From assembly GCF_910592395.1 (NCBI RefSeq), contig NC_088323.1:16355501-16419500 (forward strand): a stretch of 64,000 bases of DNA. Reading direction: 5' to 3'. Below are positions 1 to 11,475 of the stretch, piece by piece. The translations under genes were made by a program, and so were the position numbers. The notes beneath the pieces were generated by a model. That model was not told where the DNA came from. It saw only the letters and a list, made by a program, of their open reading frames with translations, and searched no databases. This DNA is from Lineus longissimus. Lineage: Eukaryota > Nemertea > Pilidiophora > Heteronemertea > Lineidae. Within the stretch, counting starts at the first letter, position 1; the number at the start of each line of letters is the position of its first letter.

Positions 1-789
1 CGCGCTAAAGATTTTTATGATTCCAACCCACCATGCAATTTAAGACCCCACTATTGGTGGTATGTACGTCGTTTCCTAGAGGGCGCGCGCTAGTTCCGGT
101 GAATTTCTCAAATTTTGGGGATGTTTTTGTCAATAAGATCATCCAAAATGTAGCACATTCCTTTACTCCAGGTTAGTATTTGATCGGTATTAGGAAAACA
201 AAAATATCTTAGAATACATGATGCATTGCATTTATATCGTAGCTTGCACCGTCTTAATGATTTTGAGGATTTTGTTTCAATATTTTTGCCAATTTTGTTC
301 TGCTTGCATTTTGAATCAATGTACATCCATTCCATGGCCATGTGTATCCATCATCATATGCACATAACTGCATAAGGCTGCATGCTATGCACATCTTACA
401 TGCTTTATGTTAGTACAGTGTTCTTGTCGAGGATTTACAGCACAGTGTTATGTCCATTTGGAGTTTTTGCCTGACTGTGCATGCTCTGAACTTGTATAAT
501 ATTAAACACTATAGGCCTACAGCGCCTCTCTGAATATAGTCTCAACCTCATACCTGTAGGCCGTCGAGTATGCGAATAAATAAAAAAATAGTAAGATAAG
601 TAAAATAAATTTGGAACGAGTTTACAATCCCCGATCACACCCCAAAAAAAGGTCATCGGTTGACTAACCAAGCACCACTGTTCAATGGATTTATAGTTAA
701 ATGTGATCAAACTACGTCATTTCAGATCGGGGATTGTAAATTTTAACCATAAATTTTGGTCATTATGCAGGCACATTTTCACAGGCAGC
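1..789. other. Left flank, no gene recognised
   Basis: AT-rich sequence with only short chance reading frames. No conserved protein similarity is recognisable on either strand. It ends at the TTAA target site of the piggyBac element. The only structure I see is the inverted repeat at 621-740. Confidence 0.6.
621..740. repeat. 16-bp perfect inverted repeat with 88-bp loop
   Basis: Positions 621-636 (TTTACAATCCCCGATC) are the exact reverse complement of 725-740. The 120-bp unit could be a small foldback element or MITE. No convincing target-site duplication is visible beside it, so the class is open. Confidence 0.6.
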
Positions 790-3700
790 TTAACCCTTTC
801 AGCTCTGAATATTTTTCAGTTTGATGGTCACTGTGGACTGGATATTTTTTAGGTACCAGAAAAATGAACGACATGAAAATTTCAAACACTATTTACAGTG
901 GGAAGCATTCAAGCAATTGCCTAATACCAATTGAGTTTTTTTTAGCATTTTACCTAATCTTTCAGAATATGTAGCTTTCCAGGGGGTAGATCACCCCCAA
1001 AAAATTTTAGGGGGTATATAGAAGGTCCCTGAAAACTCGCAACTTTTTTTCGAAAAACCTGAAAATGACAAAATTGTAGATCCCAAGGTATAAATGCTTC
1101 CCTATGAAATATAACCACAGAAATGATTGTACAAATGTAAAAATAAACAAGTGCATGCCCTGGACTAGTCAGGTCTTCATTATTGACCCCCAGAAAGCAA
1201 CATGGGACCCTTGACAAAGAGTCCCATTTGAGGTGAAATTCTAAAATTTTCGTCTTCAGTCCGCGCAGGAACAAACCTTCAATAAAACTTTGTTCTACCT
1301 AACATGTCTTTGTTCTTGTCTTTTCTATTGCAGTCAGAGTCTTAGTTTTGGTCTTGTGCCCTCAGATACTCCTCATATTTAGCCTTGTAGTCCTTCTGGG
1401 TGTGATACAGTTCGAAACAAGGGATGATGCAGAGGGCAACCTTGGGAACGCAGTTTTTGCAACGGTACACTGTCTGCTTCCTTCGTACGTACTTGTTGTT
1501 TCTCCTTAGGCAGCATGCAACACAATCAGGTTTTTTCCCATCTCCTTTCTCAATGAAGTGTCTCTCTGTCAGCCTGAATGGAGCAGGATTCACACTTGGA
1601 CGGCCCGGTACAGAAGGACGACGTTCATATCCAACGACCAGTTCCTTGGCAACCTCAATTCTGAATTCGTATCCTTGTTTCTGCTGCTCCTTTGGCACCA
1701 CCATCCTGTACATGACATATGCATTAGAAACAGCAGTGACCAGCAGATGCAAGAGAACTTTTTTCCACCATTTGAGAGATTTCCTCACCATGCGATTGTA
1801 GGAATTGAGCTGATCAGATGAGTCCACTCCTCCCATGTATTTATTGTACTGGTCAACTGCCATAGGCTTTCGAATGTTCCTGTGGCCACCTGGGGTATTT
1901 GCATCTCTGACTCTCTTGTTCATCATCTCTGCAGTGTGAATATTGCTCATTACACTAACTGGTCTTTTGTCATACCAGCCCAATGCAAGAATATTGCCAC
2001 AGCGTTTGAGAATCGGTGACATTGCCTGCAGCCTAGCTGCAGACAGCTTTGTTGTGAACATCTTGATTTCAGCAGGGTTTGCAGTCCTGTTTGAACGCAG
2101 TGTACCACAACCACCTAATCCTCTCCCTTCAAGGACCTGGAGTAGCTCATAGCTGTTGAAATAGTTATCGAAATATACCTCATGTCCAGGTGGTAACATA
2201 TCTGTAAGATCTAGGACAACTTTGCGCCCAAGATTCCTCTCTACGTTGTCTCCCTCCTTTCCACTGTACAGCTTCCAGTCAAAAACGAACCCTGTCTTTG
2301 AGCCTGCCAGCACCCAGGCCTTCATGCCCCACTTTGTTGGCTTTTTGGGCATATATTGTCTCATTGCAACACGACCTTTGAATGCAACCATGCATTCATC
2401 GACGGATACATGCTTATCCGGATTGACAATCCTCTTCCATGAGTCAACCAACACATTTGCGAACTGCCTTATCTTGAAGCAGCGATCAAATCCTTGCTGC
2501 CCCCTAGGAACAGCCCCAGTGTTGTCTGCTACATGCAGAAATCTTAGAACTAGAAGGAACCTGTCTCTTGACATCACTTTTCTAAATCCCTCCATGTGAG
2601 TTAGCCAGTCAGTCGACCAGTATGCCTTGTATGTGGGCCTTAGATTGTTGCCCATGATAAGAAGAATCGCAATGAAAGCTTTCATCTCCCCTAGATCAAC
2701 ATCCTTCCACTGCTTCTTCGTAGTTTCATCCCCAGAATGTCTTATTCCTGTCCTCAAGGCAGCAGCCTCTGTTTTCTCGTACCATTGCGAATAATAACGA
2801 TTGGTTTCATCGCACATAAGTTGGATAGCTTGTTCTGGGAATGCCACAAGAAAGAAGTCCACAGGGGTGAAGTCTGTACAATCCATCACAGGCTCTGCTG
2901 GGTGTTGATTCTGCAAATTTGGAAGCCAATTTGGAACTTCCCCATTATCATCTTGCCATACAGGGCCTGCAGCCTGTTGGGGGGCAGCCGGTTGCTGTCC
3001 ACGTCCCCTCCCACGTCCTCGTCCTCTCCTGCCACCACCTCCTCTCTGGGGCAAGGGTGGCCCTGGAGCAGGCACAGCAGGGGCTGGGGGTGGTGCCTGT
3101 GGCTGGGCTGGTAACAAAGGCACTGGAGCTCTGACAGGATTACGGGCACGACCACGTCCCCCACGTGTACGAACGCGTCCTCGACCACGTGGAGGAGACG
3201 GAGTTGGTGATGGGCTTGGGGAAGCTGGTGCACTTCCACTCATATCAAAATCATCTGAAGGATCAGACTCATCATCTGCTAGACTCATGTCCATCATATC
3301 AGCTCTTTCTCCTTCACTTGGTGAGTAGTCACTATCTTCAGCCTGAGTGTGCTCAGAATCAGTGTGGTACGAAGACAGTTCGTCCTCTGTCCCACCCCCT
3401 ACAGCAGCATGCATATGTACAGGCGAGCCATGCTTTGAATCTACACGATCTACAGTGTCACCTTCGTCAGAATAATCCTCCAAATCACTCGGCAAATCAC
3501 CATCGTCTGATTCAGAGTCTGCCATAAGTTCATCAACCACATCATCAACTGTCTTCAATTTCGCCATTTTGGTATAAATGGCGTCTCAAAATGCAAGAAA
3601 ATTCGAAGCAAATCAACCACGTTTTGCCAGTTTCAGGATTGCGCAACAGAGTTGCTATGAATAGAAAAGGTATTCCCTGGAATGTGGGGATTCCCCAGCG

Positions 3701-3849
3701 GGTGTGTTTAATTGGCGGAATATACACTGAAACGAAGCATCGACGATCTTTTAGAGGGAGGGAGGCTCTCTCGCCTGGAGTCGAGACTCGTCCATCAAAA
3801 GGTTCAAACTCGTCTCGACTCCAATCGAGACTCGAGCTGAAAGGGTTAA
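790..3849 (-). mobile_element. Complete piggyBac-family DNA transposon
   Basis: The element is bounded by TTAA at 790-793 and 3846-3849, the target site and duplication typical of piggyBac. Just inside are perfect 12-bp terminal inverted repeats: CCCTTTCAGCTC at 794-805 and its reverse complement at 3834-3845. One uninterrupted transposase gene fills most of the interior on the - strand. Near the transposase-5' end, an 11-bp inverted repeat (GGAGTCGAGAC at 3777-3787, complement at 3812-3822) forms a subterminal palindrome and may be a transposase-binding site. Intact ends, duplicated target and open frame together suggest a young insertion. It lies about 560 bp upstream of the TRRAP start codon, close to the presumed promoter. 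Confidence 0.93.
1342..3567 (-). CDS. piggyBac transposase (PGBD-type, DDE_Tnp_1_7 domain), 741 aa
   Basis: Single-exon transposase that would excise and insert the surrounding element at TTAA sites. Residues 1-110 are acidic and Ser-rich. Residues about 111-200 are Pro/Ala-rich with two RG/RGG blocks, which is unusual for piggyBac proteins and resembles RNA/DNA-binding GAR motifs. Residues about 225-620 are the catalytic domain. The expected aspartates are visible as D390 (in SVDECM), D467 (in VYFDNYF) and D582 (in GGVDSSDQ). Residues about 680-722 form a C-terminal Cys-rich zinc-binding domain (CVACC, CKNC). Start and stop are clear and there are no frameshifts. It could be a domesticated gene, but the perfect flanking TIRs and TTAA sites argue for a transposon still in place. 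Confidence 0.95.
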   Translation of the reverse strand: MAKLKTVDDVVDELMADSESDDGDLPSDLEDYSDEGDTVDRVDSKHGSPVHMHAAVGGGTEDELSSYHTDSEHTQAEDSDYSPSEGERADMMDMSLADDESDPSDDFDMSGSAPASPSPSPTPSPPRGRGRVRTRGGRGRARNPVRAPVPLLPAQPQAPPPAPAVPAPGPPLPQRGGGGRRGRGRGRGRGQQPAAPQQAAGPVWQDDNGEVPNWLPNLQNQHPAEPVMDCTDFTPVDFFLVAFPEQAIQLMCDETNRYYSQWYEKTEAAALRTGIRHSGDETTKKQWKDVDLGEMKAFIAILLIMGNNLRPTYKAYWSTDWLTHMEGFRKVMSRDRFLLVLRFLHVADNTGAVPRGQQGFDRCFKIRQFANVLVDSWKRIVNPDKHVSVDECMVAFKGRVAMRQYMPKKPTKWGMKAWVLAGSKTGFVFDWKLYSGKEGDNVERNLGRKVVLDLTDMLPPGHEVYFDNYFNSYELLQVLEGRGLGGCGTLRSNRTANPAEIKMFTTKLSAARLQAMSPILKRCGNILALGWYDKRPVSVMSNIHTAEMMNKRVRDANTPGGHRNIRKPMAVDQYNKYMGGVDSSDQLNSYNRMVRKSLKWWKKVLLHLLVTAVSNAYVMYRMVVPKEQQKQGYEFRIEVAKELVVGYERRPSVPGRPSVNPAPFRLTERHFIEKGDGKKPDCVACCLRRNNKYVRRKQTVYRCKNCVPKVALCIIPCFELYHTQKDYKAKYEEYLRAQDQN

Positions 3850-3905
3850 GGCCCCATAAAAATAATTGTTAGTTTATGCCGAACCTATTTTGTAACGGCT
3901 GCTCT

Positions 3906-3936
3906 GATTGGCTTATGGCTGTGAACGGTATAAATA
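3906..3936 (+). promoter_or_regulatory. Candidate TRRAP core promoter (inverted CCAAT, TATA-like box)
   Basis: GATTGG at 3906-3911 is an inverted CCAAT box, and TATAAATA lies at 3929-3936. They are about 480 bp upstream of the TRRAP start codon and just beyond the right end of the piggyBac element. The assignment rests only on motif and position. Confidence 0.3.
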
Positions 3937-3959
3937 TTCTTTCGAAGATCACGAGATGT

Positions 3960-4171
3960 CACTAGTAGTTGATTCCGTGCAGGTTTTTGTGCAAGCTTCA
4001 GTGGGCAGAGTTTATGGAGAGAGTTTTTGCGTACTTTTAGTAAATTTAAATATCCGGAAGTAAACATAGTGTCGACCAGTGCTGGAATTTTACATCATTT
4101 TACAAGGAATTTGAAGTGTACAAACTTATGCCGGTTTATTCGCTGTGGATGATTCTGATGATGACTTTGAT
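3960..4171 (+). other. Possible non-coding first exon of TRRAP
   Basis: A good splice donor follows 4171 (GATG|GTAAGG) and a good acceptor ends at 4378 (CACCAG). The exon carrying the start codon would then begin at 4379. The 5' end is inferred from the TATA-like box. No ATG in this segment opens into the TRRAP frame. Confidence 0.3.
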
Positions 4172-4411
4172 GGTAAGGAATCGGGGAGTGATGTTTATTC
4201 TGTCGATTTCAAGGATAGTAAGATATACAAGATTTAAGGTAAAATGGCAAAAACTCGCTCACGACAGTATAATTATTCACAAAAACTTGCTCTCAAAAGG
4301 GTTTAACAACTTTATAATAGTTATTTGCTGTCAAATGTTTGTTTGAACACTTTTTCTTTATTATGTCCACACCACCAGGTGACAAGTGTGCAACCTTAAC
4401 CAACATCCAAG

Positions 4412-7400
4412 ATGTCCTTAGTAACAACACCGAAGATGGTGCCACCCATGAGCCCACAGGAGGTTGCCACGGCAACCAGCCAGATGAATACATTTAAATC
4501 ATATGTGGCTCTGATTGCTGATCCCACTCTAGGTGAGCACTTACTCTGGTCCCACTCTAGGTGAGCACTTACTCTGGTCCCACTCTAGGTGAGCACTTAC
4601 TCTGACCCCACTTTAGGTGAGCACTTACTCTGGTCCCACTCTAGGTGAGCACTTACTCTGGTCCCACTCTAGGTGGGCACTTACTCTGACCCCACTTTAG
4701 GTGAGCACTTACTCTGATCCCACTCTAGGTGGGCACTTACTCTGATCCCACTCTAGGTGGGCACTTACTCTGATCCCACTCTAGGTGGGCACTTACTCTG
4801 ATCCCACTCTAGGTGGGCACTTACTCTGATCCCACTCTAGGTGAGCACTTACTCTGGTCCCACTCTAGGTGGGCACTTACTCTGACCCCACTTTAGGTGA
4901 GCACTTACTCCGACCCCACTCTATAGGTGGGCACTTACTCTGATCCCACTTTAGGTGAGCACTTACTCTGATCCCACTCTAAGTGGGCACTTACTCTGAT
5001 CCCACTCTAGGTGGGCACCTACTCTGATCCCACTTTAGGTGAGCACTTACTCTGATCCCACTCTAAGTGAGCACTTACTCTGATCCCACTCTAGGTGGGC
5101 ACCTACTCTGATCCCACTTTAGGTGAGCACTTACTCTGATCCCACTCTAAGTGGGCACTTACTCTCCACCTGGAGTAACAGTAACCAACAGTGATGAAAC
5201 CATCTGACTTCTCATAAACCTCTGTAGATGGAATAAATGATGCGTGCACCAAGGTCTGTTGTGCAAACATCGTGATGACTACACCAACAGCTGATAATGT
5301 CATGTTGTCTGTTGTTAATTTCAAATGACGTCACATGACGTCACGAGAGATGTTTTGCCACAAACAGCTAACAGTGTCAGCCGATGATGTCACGATTGGT
5401 TTCAGGGTCCACCTCATTTGTTAATTTTCTTGCATAGTATATAAACCAAAAGGGGTGTCTGCTTGGATTCAAAGTATTGTATAGTTGATGCGTACTTGGT
5501 GCTTGTCAATTCTGATTGTAATCTATGCCTCATTCTGATCTTTTTCATTCCAGTCATTGAGAAGAAGCTGAAGGCGGCCCAAGAGCTCAGTGAAAACTTT
5601 GAGGTAGGTTTAATGTCGGCCGAGAATGCTAATGGTCTAGCACTCTCCTACTGGGTTTTCTCAATCGTTTTATTCTCTGTACCAAGCCCGTCAATATGAG
5701 GGCAAGTTAAAGATCCCGGGATAAAGTTGTGACCAGCTGCACACTGTTATCCTTAAACAGAATGACTGGGAATTGGCCTAGTATACATAACATGTTGATA
5801 TGATGCCTGAGATGAGATTGATAGAGGTACATAACTTTACATGGGTAGCGATAGTGCAGTAGTAGACACAGTCTCATGATGGAGAAGTTGTGGGTTCAAC
5901 ACCCGACCATATCAAGCATTTCAAGTGATCGCTTTCTGTTTGCTCTTTGGAACACAGAAACTTTTGTGTTGAGAAAAACCATCCTTTTCTTCCCGACCAA
6001 ACCTTCTAACGTTACTGTTGTCACAAACTCTCTTTTCTGTTGTAGACGATTGTTTCTTCTCCGCAATACCCACAATTCCTCCAAGATGCGATCCGCGTCT
6101 TTCTCAAGATCATCCAAGAGGGGGAGCCACAGTTCATAGCAGAACAAAACAGTCAAGTTACAGTAAGTTGATGTGCCGAATAAAATCTAGAGACTCTAAG
6201 CAATTTGTCCACGTAATTTGGGTCTCCAAACCTGATCTAAAACTAAAGCCGAGGGCACAAATGTTTCTACTAAAAAGTGAAAATGCTTGCCTTGGTTGGG
6301 TTGAGGTTACTTACTTGATTTAGGGGTGGAAACCAGCTTGTAATTGGGGGTCAACATGACCTGTCATATTCTATCTAATTCAATTAATGTTCATATTTTA
6401 ATTGCAGCAACTACGAAAGCTTCTCTTGGAGATTGTTCACCGGATTCCCACCAATGAACACCTGAAGCCATATGTCAAGCAGATCCTGTCGCTGATGTTC
6501 AAACTCCTCGAGGTAAGGCCAGTCTTGTCTCTCTGTGATTACATGAATGCTCTCAGTAGTAGATCCTGTCGCTGATGTTCAAACTCCTCGAGGTAAGGTC
6601 AGTCTTGTCTCTCTGTGATTACATGAATGCTCTCAGTAGTAGATCCTGTCGCTGATGTTCAAACTCCTCGAGGTAAGGTCTCTTGTCTCTCTGTGATTAC
6701 ATGAATGCTCTCAGTAGTAGATCCTGTCGCTGATGTTCAAACTCCTCGAGGTAAGGTCTCTTGTCTCTCTGTGATTACATGAATGCTCTCAGTAGTAGAT
6801 CCTGTCGCTGATGTTCAAACTCCTCGAGGTAAGGTCTCTTGTCTCTCTGTGATTACATGAATGCTCTCAGTAGTAGATCCTGTCGCTGATGTTCAAACTC
6901 CTCGAGGTAAGGTCAGTCTTGTCTCTCTGTGATTACATGAATGCTCTCAGTAGCAGATCCTGTCGCTGATGTTCAAACTCCTCGAGGTAAGGCCAGTCTT
7001 GTCTCTCTGTGATTACACGAATGCTCTCAGTAGTCACTGCTAGTCACATCTTTGAAAAGCCAAAAGGGAATTTTGTCATCCACAGAAGAAGAAAAATTGT
7101 TCGAATTTTATTTTTAGAAACATTCATGAAATGTGATGTAGACAATTTCCTAATGATCATTTTAGATCGAGAATGAAGAGAACGTGCTGGTGTGTTTGAG
7201 GATCATCATCGACCTCCATAAATTCTACCGTCCACAGATGAACCCTGAGGTGAGTGTTTCTTGTAGAAGTCTGCTTAGAGGTTTCCAGCAGAGAAACCTG
7301 ATGCACAAAAAAACCATATTACATTTTGAGGCATTGTCTAGAAATGAATAGATCCCTTCCCTGTTCTGAAATTCAGATTTTATAATTCAGAATTTAGAGG

Positions 7401-9137
7401 AATGGATTACTGTTCTTGGAGTGTGATGACAAGTAGGAACACGAAGGTTGCTGATCATTTCGATTCTCACTCTCACTTCAACAGTCGACAGATGACAGAT
7501 GACAACTTCGACTCAACTGAACTGACAAACCTTTTCACATTGATAAACGATGTGTACCTGCGCAGCCATGTTTTGTGCGAGGTGACTGGGCAGCAGAAAG
7601 CTTGATGACATTACCCTTAATCAATCTCTGTGTCCCTTTTGCTACTGCTGGCCTGTGGCAAAAGAGCTAATGTTCATGATCATGATAACTCTGTTGGTTC
7701 TCTGAAAAGGGTGACTTGAATTTCTTCCATTCAGATCCAACACTTCCTGCAGTTCGTCAAGAACATCTACAAGGAACTGCCAAACCACCTCAACAAGATC
7801 TTTGAACCACGTGCACAGATCAAGGTCAAGGACATCGCTGATATCAATGTTGAGGTTATGTTACAGGATATCTTCACCATCACGACCATCGTCACGGAGA
7901 AGAAGAACCAGGATAGTCAGCCAATCACAGTATGTTGTCACACTTATCTGTGGACATTTGGCGTGTCTGTGGTCATTGGTCGACTCACATTCAAGTCCAG
8001 TTTTGGCTCCCCCCTGTTGATTTGTTTTATCAAATGGTTGTTGGGTACGAAAAAAAACATCTGATCCCAGCTGTTTGAGGTTTGAATATCATCATATACT
8101 TGTATTATATCTTATTATAATATTTGCTGAAATCTTTCTCTCCAGTACAACATCATTCCGAAGGCTGTGCTGTCTCTGAAAGTCCTCGCCGAGCTCCCAA
8201 TTATCGTCGTACTCATGTATCAACTTTATAAACAAAACGTCCACAGTATTGTAGCTGAGTTTATCCCTCTGATCATGAATACGATAGTCTTACAGCCGAC
8301 TCCTCAACAAAGGTACGTCCTTGCTTCCTGGGGGCCTACCAGTCTCTCATATTTTGTCAAACAAGAGACGGGATGTGCTGATAGTGGTCACAAGATAGAC
8401 CAAACCCCCCCCCCATACAAAATGGAACTTTCCGTGGTGAGGGCTGCTGTTTGTCAGGTGCTGTTCAATGAGGGGAGTGATGGGGTATCCTCCCTCGGGA
8501 TGAAAAAGTTTATAAAATGTAGAATTCATTTCCCAGCATTTCAGCCGTCAAATAACTTTGTCAATTGAATTTTGTCCCAAACCAAACCTATACTCTGCTT
8601 TAAGAAGGGGTCCAGACCCATGAAGACAACCATTGCTTTAAGAAGGGGTCCAGATCCCATGAAGACAACCATTGCTTTAAGAAGGGGTCCAGATCCCATG
8701 AAGATAACCATTGCTTTAAGAAGGGGTCCAGATCCCATGAAGATAACCATTGCTTTAAGAAGGGGTGCAGATCCCATGAAGACAACCTTTGCCCTACAAT
8801 GATGAGAAAAGTCTTGGTTTAGATGAGGTTTTTTCATGTTACTTTAACAGATAAATAACAGAGGCACTGAAATTATACGTCAGCATGTCTTTCATTTTCA
8901 GGGCAAATGTCGCCTTTAACAAGGAGGTGTTTGTCGATTTCATTGCCGCGCAGATCAAGACACTCTCCTTCCTCGCATACATCATCCGAATCTACCAGGA
9001 AATCGTCAACACGCACGCGCCGCAGATGGTGAAGGGCATGCTGGGATTGTTAACCCTTTGTCCCCAAGAGGCAGCCCATCTACGTAAGGAGCTGCTCATT
9101 GCTGCCAAGCATATCCTGGCCACGGATCTAAGAAATC
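4412..9137 (+). CDS. TRRAP: TRRAP exons 1-8 (aa 1-358, N-terminal HEAT solenoid)
   Basis: Exons: 4412-4532, 5554-5603, 6046-6162, 6408-6512, 7166-7249, 7735-7929, 8146-8312, 8902-9137. Landmarks shared with vertebrate TRRAP are SENFE (exon 2), RIPTNEHL (exon 4), LAELPIIVVLMYQL (exon 7), IAAQIKTLSFLAYIIRIYQE and LRKELLIAAKHIL (exon 8). This part is alpha-helical HEAT repeats that form part of the large ring. The exon 1 and exon 4 donors are each repeated many times in the following intron. Confidence 0.93.
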
Positions 9138-11407
9138 GTAAGTTCTGACTCCTTTCTTCCATTGAAGTTAAGATGATTTCCACCACCAGGGTTATGCATT
9201 GTAAACTACCAACGAGGTTGATATCTGAGGCTCCGCATTATTCTCTCCAGGAATCTAACGAATGTTCTGATACACCGACGATCTAGAATATATCTTTGGT
9301 TGATAACAAAGTCACGGGATTATTCTGTCCTGGAAACAAATGATTGTTCTTAATATGAAATAGACAATGTAGAGTCTGGTAAGGTTGATATTACATTGAT
9401 ATCAGAACTGGTGTATTAATCAGATTGGTTTCTGCATTGGCGAATCACTGGTGAGATGAAAGGCTCTATCTCTTTCTTCTTCTCCGGGGACAAGTGGAGG
9501 TAGCCCTTCATCTCCCCTACGCAAGATGCCGCCCCACAATAACAGATAAACAGGTCAGAGAGGTCATACTCTGTGATGGGGTAAAAGTATGTGATGTCCT
9601 CTCCATTCTTGATAGGCTTCATGGAGACGAGTTCCCATGGTTTGTTGTTGTTGTACCTAATGGTAGTGTTTGGATCACATGAGTGTTGTGTATGTCTGAG
9701 GGGTGGATGGACTTCCAAGTGTTCTTCTTGACTGACTTGGATTGAATGCATGGTTGGATAGGTGTGACGTTGGGACCCGGTGATCTTTAAGATGACCTCC
9801 CCGGCTGGGATGTCAGTCACTGCAATATGGTGGAAGCCGTCACTGCTTTCTCTTGTTTCCGAGTAAGGATGCTCCGGCATCTGAGTACAGGTATCCTCCA
9901 TCGCACTGAAATAGAATGTGCAATGTCAGTCAATGTAATAATAATACTACTATCCTTGTTTTAAAAGTGCCAGCGATTTTTGAAATATCATCAGTTTCTA
10001 TAAGATTTAATCTGACCCTCACACCCAGGCCTGCTGGTTGCCACTGCTGGTTTCCACGCAATATAGGGCCCAGTTCAATCCTGGGGAGAGCCCGAGATTG
10101 TGTTTCTGGATGAACCAGCATGGCTTCCAAGGAACTATAATTCAAAACTCTTCACAGTCCTTCGAATGAGAAGTAACACTGAGATTCCTTGTATCTGTTG
10201 TCTGCCACAGAAAGCAAAATATCCCACCATCAACAAGGCCTAGAAGAAATGTGGAGCCCATCCGTCTTAATGTGGAAGTGCTTACCTGACAGTTGTTTTA
10301 ACTGGTGAAATCCACCTCCAGAACGGTCTGAACATACATGTAGGCCTATAGATGATTTTGTCATATCAGTACTCCTTATTGATATCAGTAGTTCAGAAGG
10401 CCTTTCAAAACCTCTGGTGCCTTCTGAAAAGGTTTGACCAAGTTTAGTAGGCATGAATCATGGCGAAATTTGGACCCGAACAGTGTTGAATAGACAAGTA
10501 ATATGAACTTTTTCTCTGCCAGATGCTTTATTGTTATCAACGTGTATGAATTCTGTGTTTTAATTAAGAAAACCTTTCGCTTTTAACACCCTGTGTTGAC
10601 TTTGCCGTCAAAATCTTCCCAGATTTGATGTAGGCTGGTCTCCAGAAAATACCAGGCACTGATGAGTTATCTCTGACATATATGTCAACAACCTTTGAGC
10701 AATTGTCATTGCCTAATAACCCCCATCACAACAGATATGATCGAATTATGCATTGATCCATAGTCTGTGATACTTTGACTAATTAAAGGTTAAAGGGGCA
10801 GTTAACCATCAACCATTTTTAAGTTGATTGCACGTAATAATTATGACCACCTTGTGGTTTTTTTATTTCACTAAAATGTGATCCGCTCTGTCAAAGTGAG
10901 GCTGTGGGGTAAATTTCTTGAAAATGAGTTATTGGTACTGGCTTATTCTGCACAAAGCATGTTATAACATAATTTTTAGAAAAATGGAAAATGGCAAGCG
11001 ACAAATGTTTGGCAGTCTGTGTGCATTATGTATTACAGGAGGATCAACCTGGCTGAAGCAGCTAAAGCCACAATATGTGTGGCGCAGATCTCCACATAGG
11101 TTTCTAGATCTTCTTGTGTTGAGTTGGTATGGAATGAAAAACATTTGTCCGTCGCCTGTAATGATATTCACAAAATATCTAACGGAGTAAAGTTTTGATG
11201 ATTTTGGGGTGTGGGGTTATTTGCATTCGTATTTGTATTTGTATTTGCATTCTCGCCACATCCGTAAAAACTCTATCGCCTGTGGTTGTGAAAAGACAGC
11301 ACATTTTCAATGGTTTAAGTAAACAACCAGTTTACTGATATAAAACATGTCTTGTTAGCTCACCTCTTAGCAGAGGTGAGCTTATCCCATACCGTGGCGT
11401 CCGTCGT

Positions 11408-11475
<68 letters not shown>

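Noticed and set aside
1424-3527. Several + strand frames of 60-125 aa
   Set aside because: Shadows of the piggyBac transposase on the opposite strand.
4110-4492. A spliced upstream frame reading LFAVDDSDDDFDG... and overlapping the TRRAP start in another frame
   Set aside because: It has no ATG, is cut by a stop upstream and shows no family similarity; it is probably chance reading of a 5' UTR.
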